Both the position numbers and the translations under genes were made by a program. From a virus, in IMG/VR virus record IMGVR_UViG_3300013120_000110, positions 1-64,000 of that record: a DNA stretch of 64,000 nucleotides. One strand, 5' to 3'. Positions 1 through 7,162 of this stretch are shown in pieces (the first letter of the stretch is position 1; each line of letters begins with the position of its first letter). The notes under the pieces are model-generated. The model saw only the letters and a program-made list of their open reading frames with translations, made no database searches and had not been told where the DNA came from.

Positions 1-98
1 CCTGGGCATTTTTTCGCCAACCCACCCACGATCCGCAAGCGCGGGCGCCGTGTTATCGTGCGCCAGCGGTGCGGGTATGATGTATAAGGAGGTGTGAT

Positions 99-284
99 AT
101 GCCAGAGCCTACCCTAGACGCTGTAGTGGAGGCGGTTAAAGCGGACGATAATCTTGGCTTTTGCCTAGCGTGCGGAGCCATGGCCTATTGCGTGGAGCCG
201 GACGCCCGGAACTATGATTGTGAGGCGTGCGAAGCCCCCGAGGTATTCGGGGCGCGTGAGTTATTGGTGATGATGGTCCCCTAA
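99..284 (+). CDS. small zinc-ribbon-like protein
   Basis: 61 residues with two CxxC pairs (C22/C25 and C41/C44), the spacing of a small zinc ribbon. I do not recognise a named family, though short proteins of this pattern are common in phages. The ATG has an exact AAGGAGGT Shine-Dalgarno 5-6 bases upstream, the first use of a GGAGGTGTGATATG-type start region that recurs in this arm. The 98 bases before it hold no gene; a TATGAT at 76-81 could be a -10 box but no good -35 accompanies it. Role unknown. Confidence 0.8.
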   Translation: MPEPTLDAVVEAVKADDNLGFCLACGAMAYCVEPDARNYDCEACEAPEVFGARELLVMMVP

Positions 285-300
285 CCTCACGAGGTGAGCC

Positions 301-402
301 ATGAGAGACAGACCACTTGCGGGTAGGCCGATCAAGCCCCTTCCCCACGAGTATTTCGTTAGCCCCGAGCGCCCTCCACGAGTAAAGGAGGTGCGGAAGT
401 GA
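301..402 (+). CDS. very small hypothetical protein (33 aa)
   Basis: 33 residues, rich in Pro and Arg, starting at an ATG preceded by GAGGTGAG. Its TGA overlaps the GTG start of the next gene (GTGA), the same coupling used by many genes in this arm, and its last codons carry that gene's AAAGGAGGTG ribosome-binding site. It may therefore act mainly as a translated leader. Not recognised. Confidence 0.55.
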   Translation: MRDRPLAGRPIKPLPHEYFVSPERPPRVKEVRK

Positions 403-647
403 AGACCATACTCTACACAAGGAAACAAGCTATGCCAGACCATTGCGGGGTAGGACTGAAACCGTGCCGCTACACCCCTGACCTCTACTATGCGAACTTC
501 GGGCCCAGTTATTGGCGTATCGTGGTCCGTGACCGGGAAGACGGTGCGACTGCCGTGGTGGGCCCACACTACGCGACCCGTCAGGAGCTATTGGCAGACC
601 TTGAACGGTTCGCCACAGACTACGGGTTGACAGGAGGTGGAGAATGA
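399..647 (+). CDS. hypothetical protein (82 aa)
   Basis: 82 residues, no family recognised. The GTG start overlaps the preceding stop and has AAAGGAGGTG upstream; an internal ATG at residue 12 is possible but has no better site. The middle (YWRIVVRDREDG, then an LLADLERFATDYGL helix) looks like a compact alpha/beta fold. The stop overlaps the next ATG as ATGA, so the two are probably co-translated. Confidence 0.75.
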   Translation: MKTILYTRKQAMPDHCGVGLKPCRYTPDLYYANFGPSYWRIVVRDREDGATAVVGPHYATRQELLADLERFATDYGLTGGGE

Positions 648-967
648 ACAAACACGAGGAAATAGCCCACTATCGGGACTTCGTGAAGGGATTGTCGGAC
701 GGGTATCTCCGCGATATGCTGAAGGGAAGTGAAGGCTACATCGAAGACGCGATCAGGTCAGATCACGCCTTTACGGGAACCCTACAACGGTGGGCGGGGC
801 TGCGCCAGAATCATCAGGCCATGGCCGATGATCTCGGCAGACAGGTCATACAGCGGCGCCAGGAGCTAAAGACCCTGGACCACCGCATGGAAAACCTAAC
901 CGAAAAGGCCAAGGATATTGCCGCCACCATCGAGCTACTTGCACGGGACTTGCGCGCCGTGGGGTAA
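644..967 (+). CDS. coiled-coil hypothetical protein (107 aa)
   Basis: 107 residues, almost wholly helical and charged. Residues 55-100 have heptad-like spacing (RRQELKTLDHRMENL) suggesting a coiled coil and oligomerisation. No cysteine pairs or membrane segment. Coupled to the upstream gene by ATGA with GGAGGTGGAG as ribosome-binding site. Function unknown. Confidence 0.75.
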   Translation: MNKHEEIAHYRDFVKGLSDGYLRDMLKGSEGYIEDAIRSDHAFTGTLQRWAGLRQNHQAMADDLGRQVIQRRQELKTLDHRMENLTEKAKDIAATIELLARDLRAVG

Positions 968-1028
968 TCGGCGAGGGGGGCGCGCGGATCGCGCCCTCCT
1001 GCCCATCACCCCTAACACGAGGTGTCTT

Positions 1029-1229
1029 ATGATGGTGTGGCGAGTCCGATACGTTGACCTACGGGCCCGCAATTCGCGGCGCCCATTCTTTAACCTCGAA
1101 GCATACGTGACAGCCGGATCGCGCAAGGAGGCGGTTGAACGGGTTGCCCAGGTATTTGGCCCACCTGCTTACGGAGAGTACAAGGCCAGCAAAGCGCCAG
1201 GGCATGAGTCAGATCATTTCTTCGATTAG
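1029..1229 (+). CDS. small hypothetical protein (66 aa)
   Basis: 66 residues beginning MMVWRVRYVDL. I chose the ATG preceded by CACGAGGTGTCTT rather than the longer open frame, because it follows the arm's usual start region and clears the previous gene. The pattern (beta strands, then GSRKEAVERVAQ helix) resembles small phage proteins that add a strand-helix fold, but no family is recognised. Its stop lies 10 bases before the next start and overlaps that gene's GGAGGTGT site. Confidence 0.7.
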   Translation: MMVWRVRYVDLRARNSRRPFFNLEAYVTAGSRKEAVERVAQVFGPPAYGEYKASKAPGHESDHFFD

Positions 1230-1239
1230 GAGGTGTCAG

Positions 1240-1956
1240 ATGACAGCCGAAGAACTCACCAAATGGCAGCGAGACTTAGGGGCTTGGCAGGACTTCGCCA
1301 GGCGGATTGACGCCAGGGCGAAGGCTGTTGACGACGCGATCCACAACCGGGGGTGGGCGCTCGCGGCGAGTGTCGGGATACCCCGGGATGGGTGCTGTCT
1401 TCACAATGCCAGCATTGACCGGGAGTTGAAAGGTTGGTGCCATAGGAACCCCAAGCGCTACAGGGTGGCGCGCCAGGCCAACTATCTTGTCAACCAATGG
1501 CCCGCCAGTAGGCTTGCGAGGCGTATCATTGCCAGAGAGTACAATAAGATGCGGGGCGATATGGCTTGCGATATTCTACGCCAGACCTCGGACGGGGACG
1601 ACCTATCGCCCCAGGACCTAAAGCTAGTGGAGATTGTCGTCAACGGCTTCGCTAATGAGACGGGGGAATCGCTCTTCCGCGATCTCCACCAGCGGGTAAT
1701 CAATGGGCAATATCGCCCCGAGTGGTTGCAAGGGGTTGAGCACTTGACGCGCGACCATGGTGGGCGAGTGTTTTGGAAAGGGCAGGAGATTGAACATTGG
1801 TCGGGCGACCTGCCCTACAATGCCGAGGGGAAGAAGGAGGCGGAGGAGCTAGCGCGGCGCTGCAAGCTACTTGAGGAGGCGGGGCAGCCGATCAATAGCG
1901 GTACAGTGGTGTGGAACTGGAGCGAGCGGAACCAATTCAGACAAGCCGAGGTGTGA
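1240..1956 (+). CDS. conserved-looking phage protein (238 aa)
   Basis: 238 residues from an ATG with TTAGGAGGTGTCAG upstream; a longer frame exists but lacks a site. The C-terminal half (residues about 140-235) contains aromatic-rich motifs such as IEHWS and a helix AEELARRCKLLEEAG, a combination I associate with uncharacterised phage proteins whose C-terminus reads W-G-x-x-I-E-H-W/Y. No catalytic motif is clear. It is the largest gene in the first 10 kb of the arm. Confidence 0.75.
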   Translation: MTAEELTKWQRDLGAWQDFARRIDARAKAVDDAIHNRGWALAASVGIPRDGCCLHNASIDRELKGWCHRNPKRYRVARQANYLVNQWPASRLARRIIAREYNKMRGDMACDILRQTSDGDDLSPQDLKLVEIVVNGFANETGESLFRDLHQRVINGQYRPEWLQGVEHLTRDHGGRVFWKGQEIEHWSGDLPYNAEGKKEAEELARRCKLLEEAGQPINSGTVVWNWSERNQFRQAEV

Positions 1957-1957
1957 T

Positions 1958-2158
1958 ATGTACCAAGTTTTTACAAGAACGTGGTGGAAGGAGGCCACAA
2001 GGGGTGGGTGGCCGAATAACCTGGAACCGTGCGCGGGAGCAAAACATACGATTAAGTATGTGGACACCGAGGAAGAGGCCAGGGAGCTTTGCGACGAGTA
2101 CAACGACACGCACGACCCCGGGCGATACGGACACAAAGCAGAGTATACTGAAGCCTAG
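1958..2158 (+). CDS. small hypothetical protein (66 aa)
   Basis: 66 residues starting one base after the previous stop, with GAGGTGTGATATG as start region. Contains YQVFTRTWW and KYVDTEEEARELCDEYN, the second part reading like the helix of DUF2188-type small proteins in which a modified host signal column is unknown. Ends acidic. Not assigned. Confidence 0.7.
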   Translation: MYQVFTRTWWKEATRGGWPNNLEPCAGAKHTIKYVDTEEEARELCDEYNDTHDPGRYGHKAEYTEA

Positions 2159-2171
2159 AAAGGGGATAATC

Positions 2172-2366
2172 ATGCCCGACTACTCAAAATGTACTAATGA
2201 GGACTTTGACCGGATATTGGGCGAGATTGTGGAGGGAATGACGGCGGCGCAAATACTGTCCTACAGTGAGGTTAGCGCGATCTTACGGGAGGAACTAAAC
2301 AACGCAGTCCTAGACGAATGGGAAAGGGAACAACATGACCACGAAGCAGATAGCGAGAATTGTTAG
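2172..2366 (+). CDS. small acidic hypothetical protein (64 aa)
   Basis: 64 residues from an ATG with AAAGGGGATAATC upstream. Acidic and helical, ending HDHEADSENC. It overlaps the next gene by 32 bases in another frame. Not recognised. Confidence 0.65.
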   Translation: MPDYSKCTNEDFDRILGEIVEGMTAAQILSYSEVSAILREELNNAVLDEWEREQHDHEADSENC

Positions 2367-2556
2367 GGACTGGACAAACCTGAAACCAGCGCGTGACCAA
2401 ACGGCCTACGATATTGACCGTATGGTGCGGCACTTCGGCCAGACCTACAGCTTGAGCCAGACCCAGGAGGCGGAGATATTGGGTATACTGTCCGAGGACT
2501 ATCCCCAGGTGTGGGAGCTACAAACAAACCCATCCCCATGGCCCCAAACAGGTTAG
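2335..2556 (+). CDS. small hypothetical protein (73 aa)
   Basis: 73 residues, mostly helical (MTTKQIARIVRDW, IDRMVRHFGQTY). Starts inside the end of the previous gene with GGGAAAGGGAACAAC upstream. No motif that gives a function. Confidence 0.65.
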   Translation: MTTKQIARIVRDWTNLKPARDQTAYDIDRMVRHFGQTYSLSQTQEAEILGILSEDYPQVWELQTNPSPWPQTG

Positions 2557-2560
2557 GACC

Positions 2561-2869
2561 ATGACCATACTCAGAATACACAAGGCCATACACCCCAATA
2601 CTGACCACGGCTATACTTGGCTCGAATACTACTGGTTCGAGCGAGACGGCGAGCGGTGCAGCGCTATCACGCCCGGGGCTGGGTGCTGTGAGCGCTTGGG
2701 CCACCTGCCCGGTGGTCCTCTCGGCTGCCCTGAGTTGTTTAGTCTGGACTGCGAGCGGTTCCAGCCAGAGCGGACGATTAAGACGGAGCAGGAGCACTTG
2801 GGGTGGGCGCACGTGGGGACAGTATGTATAGGACCAATCACAGACAGTCAACCTATCAGGGAGGTGTGA
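2561..2869 (+). CDS. hypothetical protein (102 aa)
   Basis: 102 residues with an aromatic N-terminal half (YTWLEYYWFERDG) and five cysteines (GAGCCERL, LGCPEL, LDCERF) that could bind a metal. Start chosen at the first ATG after the previous stop; the ribosome-binding site (TTAGGACC) is weak. Not recognised. Confidence 0.65.
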   Translation: MTILRIHKAIHPNTDHGYTWLEYYWFERDGERCSAITPGAGCCERLGHLPGGPLGCPELFSLDCERFQPERTIKTEQEHLGWAHVGTVCIGPITDSQPIREV

Positions 2870-2870
2870 A

Positions 2871-3320
2871 ATGATGAAAGACTCACAATACATGAGCGCG
2901 AAAGAGAAGACGACAACCCTTAAAGCATGGCAGCGTTTTGTCAAAGCGTGCGCCACTGGCACACGTGAACAGAGGTGGAACGCCTTCACGAAAGGACTCT
3001 ACCACCACCTCATGCAGCATTGCGCGTTTATCGCTCACTATGACCGGGGCGGGTTCTTCGCAACATACTTTGTGGAACCCGAGCGGACAGCCCACTTCTT
3101 CACCCAGTTCGATAAGCGGAAGGGATGCAAGTCCGTCGAATATGGCTGTTGGCACCCGTGGTACACGGAGGACTATGAGGACATCAACCGGGCAATGTGC
3201 GACGTGGCGACCCCCATGGTTGACGCGATCTACAAGCGGTGTCGGCTGGCCCAGGAAACGACAGACGTGGCCCGGGCCAAAGCCTTACTGGCAAAACACG
3301 GCAAGGCCCTGGAGGTCTAA
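2871..3320 (+). CDS. hypothetical protein (149 aa)
   Basis: 149 residues, starting two bases after the previous stop with GGGAGGTGTGAAATG. Basic N-terminal helix (residues 10-45), then an aromatic segment with HYDRGGFFATYFVEPE and a C-terminal helical tail. No conserved catalytic pattern recognised. Part of the tightly spaced plus-strand series. Confidence 0.75.
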   Translation: MMKDSQYMSAKEKTTTLKAWQRFVKACATGTREQRWNAFTKGLYHHLMQHCAFIAHYDRGGFFATYFVEPERTAHFFTQFDKRKGCKSVEYGCWHPWYTEDYEDINRAMCDVATPMVDAIYKRCRLAQETTDVARAKALLAKHGKALEV

Positions 3321-3321
3321 G

Positions 3322-3513
3322 ATGAACCTATCACAGCAAATACAAGATGAAGACTACTGGGAGCGCCGACTTCACGACCAGTGGCGCCAGTATCGCGCGG
3401 CGCGAGACAGAAGGGGTAAGGTCTACCACCGAAACTATTGCCGCGAGCTTGCCCGGCGCCTGAGACGGGCCCGGCGCGTTCTCGCACAACATCAGAAGGG
3501 GGTGAGCCAGTGA
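3322..3513 (+). CDS. small basic protein (63 aa)
   Basis: 63 residues, strongly basic in its second half (RELARRLRRARRVLAQHQ), which could contact nucleic acid. The stop overlaps the next gene's GTG as GTGA. Ribosome-binding site GGAGGTCTAAG. Confidence 0.7.
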   Translation: MNLSQQIQDEDYWERRLHDQWRQYRAARDRRGKVYHRNYCRELARRLRRARRVLAQHQKGVSQ

Positions 3514-3905
3514 CACAGCAAAACTTTATTGACGCCATTGAACGGAACACAGCGGGATTGACACACCTTTCCACGGGGATTAGCCCAGGTTGCGAAACCT
3601 GCCTGGATACCTACGGGCTAGAGGTGACTTGTGATTGTGAGCATAACCCCGGTTGCGAGCGATGCGACGGAGAAGGGCGGCGCCCGCCAAGCCTGGACGA
3701 GTTCAGGGAACAGTGGAGCACGGGGCGGGTTGCCGCAGAAGACGGCTTTACTCGGCACGGCTGCGACCTGTGCGGGGCTGGGGGGGGCTTCAATACCCAG
3801 CCTTGGCACGCCATTGACGCGGACGGGGAACAGCTACACGGGGACGACGCTTGCTATTACTGCCAGGATTACCTTGCCAACGGAAACTTACCGGGGGATG
3901 GGTAG
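3510..3905 (+). CDS. cysteine-rich zinc protein with DnaJ-like CxxCxGxG elements
   Basis: 131 residues from a GTG that overlaps the previous stop, with AGGGGGTGAGCC upstream. It holds at least ten cysteines: CETC, CDCEHNPGC, CERCDGEG, CDLCGAGG and CYYC. CERCDGEG matches the CxxCxGxG repeat of DnaJ zinc fingers and CDLCGAGG is close to it, but there is no J domain. A zinc-stabilised protein-binding or nucleic-acid-binding role is inferred from this alone. It is the last gene before an intergenic promoter. Confidence 0.75.
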   Translation: MTQQNFIDAIERNTAGLTHLSTGISPGCETCLDTYGLEVTCDCEHNPGCERCDGEGRRPPSLDEFREQWSTGRVAAEDGFTRHGCDLCGAGGGFNTQPWHAIDADGEQLHGDDACYYCQDYLANGNLPGDG

Positions 3906-3911
3906 GATACC

Positions 3912-3939
3912 TTGACAACCTTGCAGGATTGTGGATAAT
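3912..3939 (+). promoter_or_regulatory. sigma70-type promoter
   Basis: TTGACA at 3912-3917 and GATAAT at 3934-3939, separated by 16 bases, in the short gap after the cysteine-rich gene. It would start transcription about 20 bases before the following gene and supply the genes up to the terminator near 6.65 kb. Confidence 0.65.
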
Positions 3940-3966
3940 ACCCACATTGAACTAGGGAGGTGTGCG

Positions 3967-4236
3967 ATGAAGATTGAGAAGGCTTTTACTGGGCTCACCC
4001 GCCAAACCTGGACCCAGGCCCTAAGCAGGCTGTGGGACCTAGAGGAAAGCGGGGCTTATAGCAGCCTGGACGTAGTAGACGACGCGGGCGAGGTCGGCCA
4101 TGCCCTTATCTTCATTGGCCGAGACGGGGGATACAGGGCCCGGAAGGGCTCACCAGACCCCCGGAACCTTTACAACCGGCTCAAGCGCGATCTACGCTTG
4201 AGGGTGCTTAGACTGGCCGTCAGGCCAGAGGAGTAA
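3967..4236 (+). CDS. hypothetical protein (89 aa)
   Basis: 89 residues. The ATG with AGGGAGGTGTGCG was preferred to an earlier in-frame start because it has the arm's typical site and lies downstream of the promoter. Helical N-terminus, then a strand pattern VDDAGEVGHALIFIGRDGGYRARKG and a basic C-terminal helix. No family recognised. Confidence 0.75.
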   Translation: MKIEKAFTGLTRQTWTQALSRLWDLEESGAYSSLDVVDDAGEVGHALIFIGRDGGYRARKGSPDPRNLYNRLKRDLRLRVLRLAVRPEE

Positions 4237-4240
4237 AGTC

Positions 4241-4729
4241 ATGCTAGAAGAAGTTTTTGGCCCTGTGATCTCTGAGTACACCCGGCGCCAGGCCATCGAA
4301 GATGGGGTATTGGTGCAACTCAGTGGGGTGGGGTATGAGGGGGATGAGTGGGTCCCCCAGGCCGTCAAAGAGGCAGGCTTCCGCGATCAGATTGACGGGG
4401 AGGGGCGGGCGGTGCCCATGTCTGTCTGCATGACCGCGACCAGCTTCGCCAAGTACGTCACCCCCATTGAAGGCGACGGGGAAAAGCTGGCCCCCTGTCA
4501 GGATGCCAAGGGTAGGCTGTGGGATGTGCTGTGGATGCTTCGCGTGGCAATTAAGGCTTGCCGGGAGGAAACTGACACGTTATATTATAGCCTCTACGTG
4601 GTCCCCAACGTCCCGGAAGACCACGGCACCGCAACGCCGAGGGCCAAGAAGGTAAGGCTCAAATCAGTCTGCGGCCCGGACGACGACGGAACGCCCTGCA
4701 TGACCATCATGCTACCGGACGAAGACTGA
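4241..4729 (+). CDS. DUF6573 family protein
   Basis: 162 residues. The N-terminus FGPVISEYTRRQAIEDGVL, then the segments GRLWDVLWMLRVAI, VRLKSVCGPDDDG and the end TIMLPDED reproduce the layout of DUF6573, a family of small proteins on phages and plasmids whose function is not established. The usual length is about 120 residues; this copy has extra residues near 40-80. It starts four bases after the previous stop and is probably in the same transcript. Confidence 0.8.
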   Translation: MLEEVFGPVISEYTRRQAIEDGVLVQLSGVGYEGDEWVPQAVKEAGFRDQIDGEGRAVPMSVCMTATSFAKYVTPIEGDGEKLAPCQDAKGRLWDVLWMLRVAIKACREETDTLYYSLYVVPNVPEDHGTATPRAKKVRLKSVCGPDDDGTPCMTIMLPDED

Positions 4730-4812
4730 CAAAGGAGTGGGCAAGGCTGCCCGGTGTCGCTCACGTGGAGACGTGGGCGCCGCCGGTCAACTTTCACAAG
4801 GTGAGGTATAAA

Positions 4813-5226
4813 ATGAAGAAGGTAGAAGTCAAACCAGACTTCGGCCCAGCCCTTGAGAACCAGGGGAGCGTGCTGGTAGTTACCGAGACGGGGAAGCCGC
4901 TCGGCTACCTGTTGCCAGTTGAAGGCCATGGAGTGATGGACGGCACCTACGGCCAGGTCAATGTAACGCTGGCCGAGGCCGGGGCGCACAATGCGGCGCT
5001 GGAAACGGATGCAATGCTGGACTTGGATCGGTGCAAGGTGTCAGGAGCAGTCAACTTGTACTGGCACCAGGCAACGGGCAGGCTCACCACAACGGCGGGA
5101 ACGCTGGTGGGTGTAACAAAAGTTCAGCCAGGGCCGGAAAAGATCAGTTTCACCCGAGGCGGTAAAAGGTTTGTGGGCCGACGGCGGATCGAAGGCGCTC
5201 AAGTGATGTTTAGGCGTGCTAGCTAA
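4813..5226 (+). CDS. hypothetical protein (137 aa)
   Basis: 137 residues, beta-rich by appearance (GSVLVVTETGKPLGYLLP, TAGTLVGVTKVQPG) with a basic C-terminus. I chose the ATG with AAGGTGAGGTATAAA upstream over a GTG 48 bases earlier. The 83-base gap before it contains two 5-bp hairpins but no gene. Not recognised. Confidence 0.7.
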   Translation: MKKVEVKPDFGPALENQGSVLVVTETGKPLGYLLPVEGHGVMDGTYGQVNVTLAEAGAHNAALETDAMLDLDRCKVSGAVNLYWHQATGRLTTTAGTLVGVTKVQPGPEKISFTRGGKRFVGRRRIEGAQVMFRRAS

Positions 5227-5242
5227 GTCACCCTGAAACAGA

Positions 5243-5295
5243 GGCCACCATTCCGGGCCCCTGTACGGGAGGGCAGGGGCGCGGGGCTGCTGGCC
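5243..5295 (+). promoter_or_regulatory. nested RNA hairpin in leader
   Basis: An inner perfect 7-bp stem (GCCCCTG 5257-5263 with CAGGGGC 5274-5280) lies inside an outer GGCCA/TGGCC stem (5243-5247 with 5291-5295). It ends 23 bases before the next gene and has no run of T, so it looks like a structured leader rather than a terminator. Confidence 0.45.
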
Positions 5296-5317
5296 TATTA
5301 CAAAAAGGAGGCGAGCG

Positions 5318-5839
5318 ATGAAGTTGACCATGAAAAGCGTAACGCCCAAGCTCAAGCGGGCGGTTAGAAACTACCTCCTGGCTCGGGCGATTGCCGAGCT
5401 ACGGCGTGAAAAGTTTGACCAGATGGAGCGGGAGGTATTGGCAAGTGACAACTACCAGACCAACCCGAAACTAAGCCTAGCGCCAGCGCGGCGGATCACA
5501 GACCCCGACGAGTATTGGCTTATGGACCCGGGCGACTCCATCAGGTTTCAGATAGCTTGCCAGGCCCGGATTCAAGCGATGGGATACAAGACCCAACCGG
5601 GCGGTTGTCCCTTCTTGGACGCAAGGAACACGCAGATACGGGCCGAGCAAGTTGTGATAGCAGAAGGCGCCAAAATGGTGGGTGAAGACCCGGAAAACTT
5701 TCAGAACGGGCTACTATGCCTGGGGCTTGACAAATACGAGGAGTGTATTAAACTCTTCACCCGCCTGGTGGCGAGCTTGCCAGACTTCAAGAACCCCGTA
5801 GAAGAGTTTCAGAACCGCAAGAAAGGAGGCGCCGCGTGA
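5318..5839 (+). CDS. hypothetical protein (173 aa)
   Basis: 173 residues with a basic N-terminus (TPKLKRAVRNYLLARAIAELRREKF) and a largely helical remainder; two cysteines only. AAAAAGGAGGCGAGCG precedes the ATG. Its stop overlaps the next gene's GTG (GTGA), suggesting coupling. No family recognised. Confidence 0.75.
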   Translation: MKLTMKSVTPKLKRAVRNYLLARAIAELRREKFDQMEREVLASDNYQTNPKLSLAPARRITDPDEYWLMDPGDSIRFQIACQARIQAMGYKTQPGGCPFLDARNTQIRAEQVVIAEGAKMVGEDPENFQNGLLCLGLDKYEECIKLFTRLVASLPDFKNPVEEFQNRKKGGAA

Positions 5840-6093
5840 GTAATCACAGCCTATCGAGAGAAGACGCACAAGTAATCCGGCAAATCGCCAAGCGAGCAGG
5901 GGAGCACTTGGATTCAATCGAGACGTTTATCCAAGTGGCAACCTGCCACACCGGGCCCTGTCCGCTCAAGCTCCAAGAACTGTTGGAGGCCGATGACCTC
6001 AACTTTATCCACGACATTTGCGGGATCAAGCGCAACCTGGATACCCAAAAAGGGGAGTTACTTGACTGCTTCCTCCCCCGGTACGCAGTATAG
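5836..6093 (+). CDS. small helical protein (85 aa)
   Basis: 85 residues from a GTG overlapping the previous stop, with AAAGGAGGCGCC upstream. Helical, with CHTGPCPLKLQELLE in the centre; the two cysteines might bind metal with the neighbouring histidine. Not recognised. Confidence 0.7.
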   Translation: MSNHSLSREDAQVIRQIAKRAGEHLDSIETFIQVATCHTGPCPLKLQELLEADDLNFIHDICGIKRNLDTQKGELLDCFLPRYAV

Positions 6094-6157
6094 GAGTGAA
6101 TTGCCCATTGTGTTGGTGGGCAAGCTGCGGTGCCCTAAACCCCCATCGCAGCAAAGA

Positions 6158-6205
6158 GCCGGGTTCGCGCGGGGGTCCGCCTGGGTTGCCCCCGCTCGGC
6201 CCGGC
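6158..6205 (+). promoter_or_regulatory. GC-rich stem-loop in leader of next gene
   Basis: Two perfect stems stack: GCCGGG (6158-6163) with CCCGGC (6200-6205) outside, and GCGGGGG (6169-6175) with CCCCCGC (6189-6195) inside, separated by small internal loops. It ends 24 bases before the start codon and 12 bases before its AAGGA site. There is no T run, so regulation of translation or mRNA stability is more likely than termination. The surrounding 136-base gap holds no gene. Confidence 0.5.
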
Positions 6206-6229
6206 ATTTATCTAGGCAAGGACGGTAGC

Positions 6230-6619
6230 ATGTTCACAATAGACTGTACGGGCGACGTGGTGAAGGGGGATACGATTCAGTTCAAGGAGGCGGTGTGGGG
6301 GGGATACCGGCCCAGCGCCGGATGGCGCCATACATCAAAAAAAGGCCAGCCCCTTGGCGAGCGGGTCGTCGTGGCTGAGGTTGTGAACGACTCCTACGGG
6401 CGGAGCAAGGGCCAACACACCTTCACGCTGAGGGTGTTGGAATCAAGCGGGTACGATCCACTTGAGCCCAGTAGTGTAATCGTCAGGAAGGGGCGAAACG
6501 TCTACCGAAAGGGCACAATGCGCGTGCCCTGGGAAGATGAGGAAGCTCGGCACGTGGCGGCTGAGGAGAAGCATGAGCGGGGGGAAGAGGCTCGCAGAGG
6601 AAACCGACCTTATATGTAA
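6230..6619 (+). CDS. hypothetical protein (129 aa)
   Basis: 129 residues. The ATG follows AAGGACGGTAGC; an in-frame extension upstream runs through the structured leader and is rejected. Residues 1-90 appear beta-rich (MFTIDCTGDVVKGDTIQF, GERVVVAEVVND) like a small beta-barrel; the C-terminus is a charged helix. It is the last gene before a terminator. Not recognised. Confidence 0.7.
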   Translation: MFTIDCTGDVVKGDTIQFKEAVWGGYRPSAGWRHTSKKGQPLGERVVVAEVVNDSYGRSKGQHTFTLRVLESSGYDPLEPSSVIVRKGRNVYRKGTMRVPWEDEEARHVAAEEKHERGEEARRGNRPYM

Positions 6620-6694
6620 CCCAGCTAGTCCTAATGGAGTGGGATGATGGGTCGCTTGGACCTCTCGCACCAAGCGGCCCGCTGGGTGTTTTTC
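6619..6694 (+). terminator. rho-independent terminator (nested stem)
   Basis: An 11-bp stem (6648-6658 with 6670-6680, one G-T pair) is enclosed by a CCCAGC/GCTGGG stem (6619-6624 with 6681-6686) and followed by TGTTTTT. It closes the 3.9-6.6 kb transcript just before a strong promoter. Confidence 0.7.
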
Positions 6695-6698
6695 TCTA

Positions 6699-6727
6699 TT
6701 GACACCGGATCAGGAATCGACTAAGAT
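6699..6727 (+). promoter_or_regulatory. strong sigma70-type promoter
   Basis: TTGACA at 6699-6704 and TAAGAT at 6722-6727 with a 17-base spacer, directly after a terminator. Expected start is about 30 bases upstream of the acidic-protein gene, so the unit from 6.76 kb onwards is transcribed independently. Confidence 0.8.
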
Positions 6728-6763
6728 TACCGTCTGACATTACCCCAGAAAAAGGAGTTGACC

Positions 6764-6952
6764 ATGAGCACCGACCAGCGGCCAGGCGAAGACGGCTTTG
6801 TAAAGCCCGAAGACGAGACGGAAACCAAGCCCCTCCGCTACGATGAGGACGAAGAAGAATGGGACGAAGAGGAGGGCGACTGGGATGAAGAAGAAGAAGA
6901 TTGGGATGAAGATGAAGACTACTGGGATGAAGAAGAAGAAGACTGGGAATAG
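6764..6952 (+). CDS. extremely acidic, Trp-spaced protein (possible DNA mimic)
   Basis: 62 residues; from residue 27 nearly every position is Asp or Glu, broken at regular intervals by Trp in a repeating W-D-E-E-E pattern (five W-spaced units). The ATG has AAAAAGGAGTTGACC upstream. Runs of acidic residues with spaced aromatics are typical of DNA-mimic proteins that block restriction enzymes, nucleoid proteins or other DNA-binding proteins (established for families such as Ocr and ArdA, which are not sequence-related). Function here is inference. As first gene behind a strong promoter it should be well expressed. Confidence 0.75.
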   Translation: MSTDQRPGEDGFVKPEDETETKPLRYDEDEEEWDEEEGDWDEEEEDWDEDEDYWDEEEEDWE

Positions 6953-6961
6953 GGTGGCGCG

Positions 6962-7162
6962 ATGGACGTAGAACAGCACCATGATGGCTGGTGGGTGGTT
7001 GGGGACCCTCGGGACACAACTGGAGAGGGCTATGGTCCCCACCACACCAAGGCGGAGGCGCTAGATTGTATGCGAGCCGTTAAGCGGTTCCATCGGTACA
7101 AAAACGAACCTGGGTTCATCACACACGATGACTCCCCACAAAAAGAGGATAAGGATAAATGA
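6962..7162 (+). CDS. small protein (66 aa)
   Basis: 66 residues: a WWVVGDP strand, a segment GPHHTKAEALDCMRAVKRF that reads like the strand-helix end of small phage proteins, and a charged tail. Starts 9 bases after the acidic protein and overlaps the next ATG by four bases (ATGA). Not recognised. Confidence 0.7.
   Translation: MDVEQHHDGWWVVGDPRDTTGEGYGPHHTKAEALDCMRAVKRFHRYKNEPGFITHDDSPQKEDKDK

Noticed and set aside
76-81. TATGAT as a -10 box for the first gene
   Set aside because: No -35 match at 16-18 bases upstream and the window edge is too near to judge; only noted under the gene.
6740-7045. minus-strand ORF with a very hydrophobic Phe-rich protein
   Set aside because: It is the antisense shadow of the Glu/Asp-rich gene (GAA/GAT runs read as TTC/ATC), has no ribosome-binding site and lies against the strand of all neighbours.
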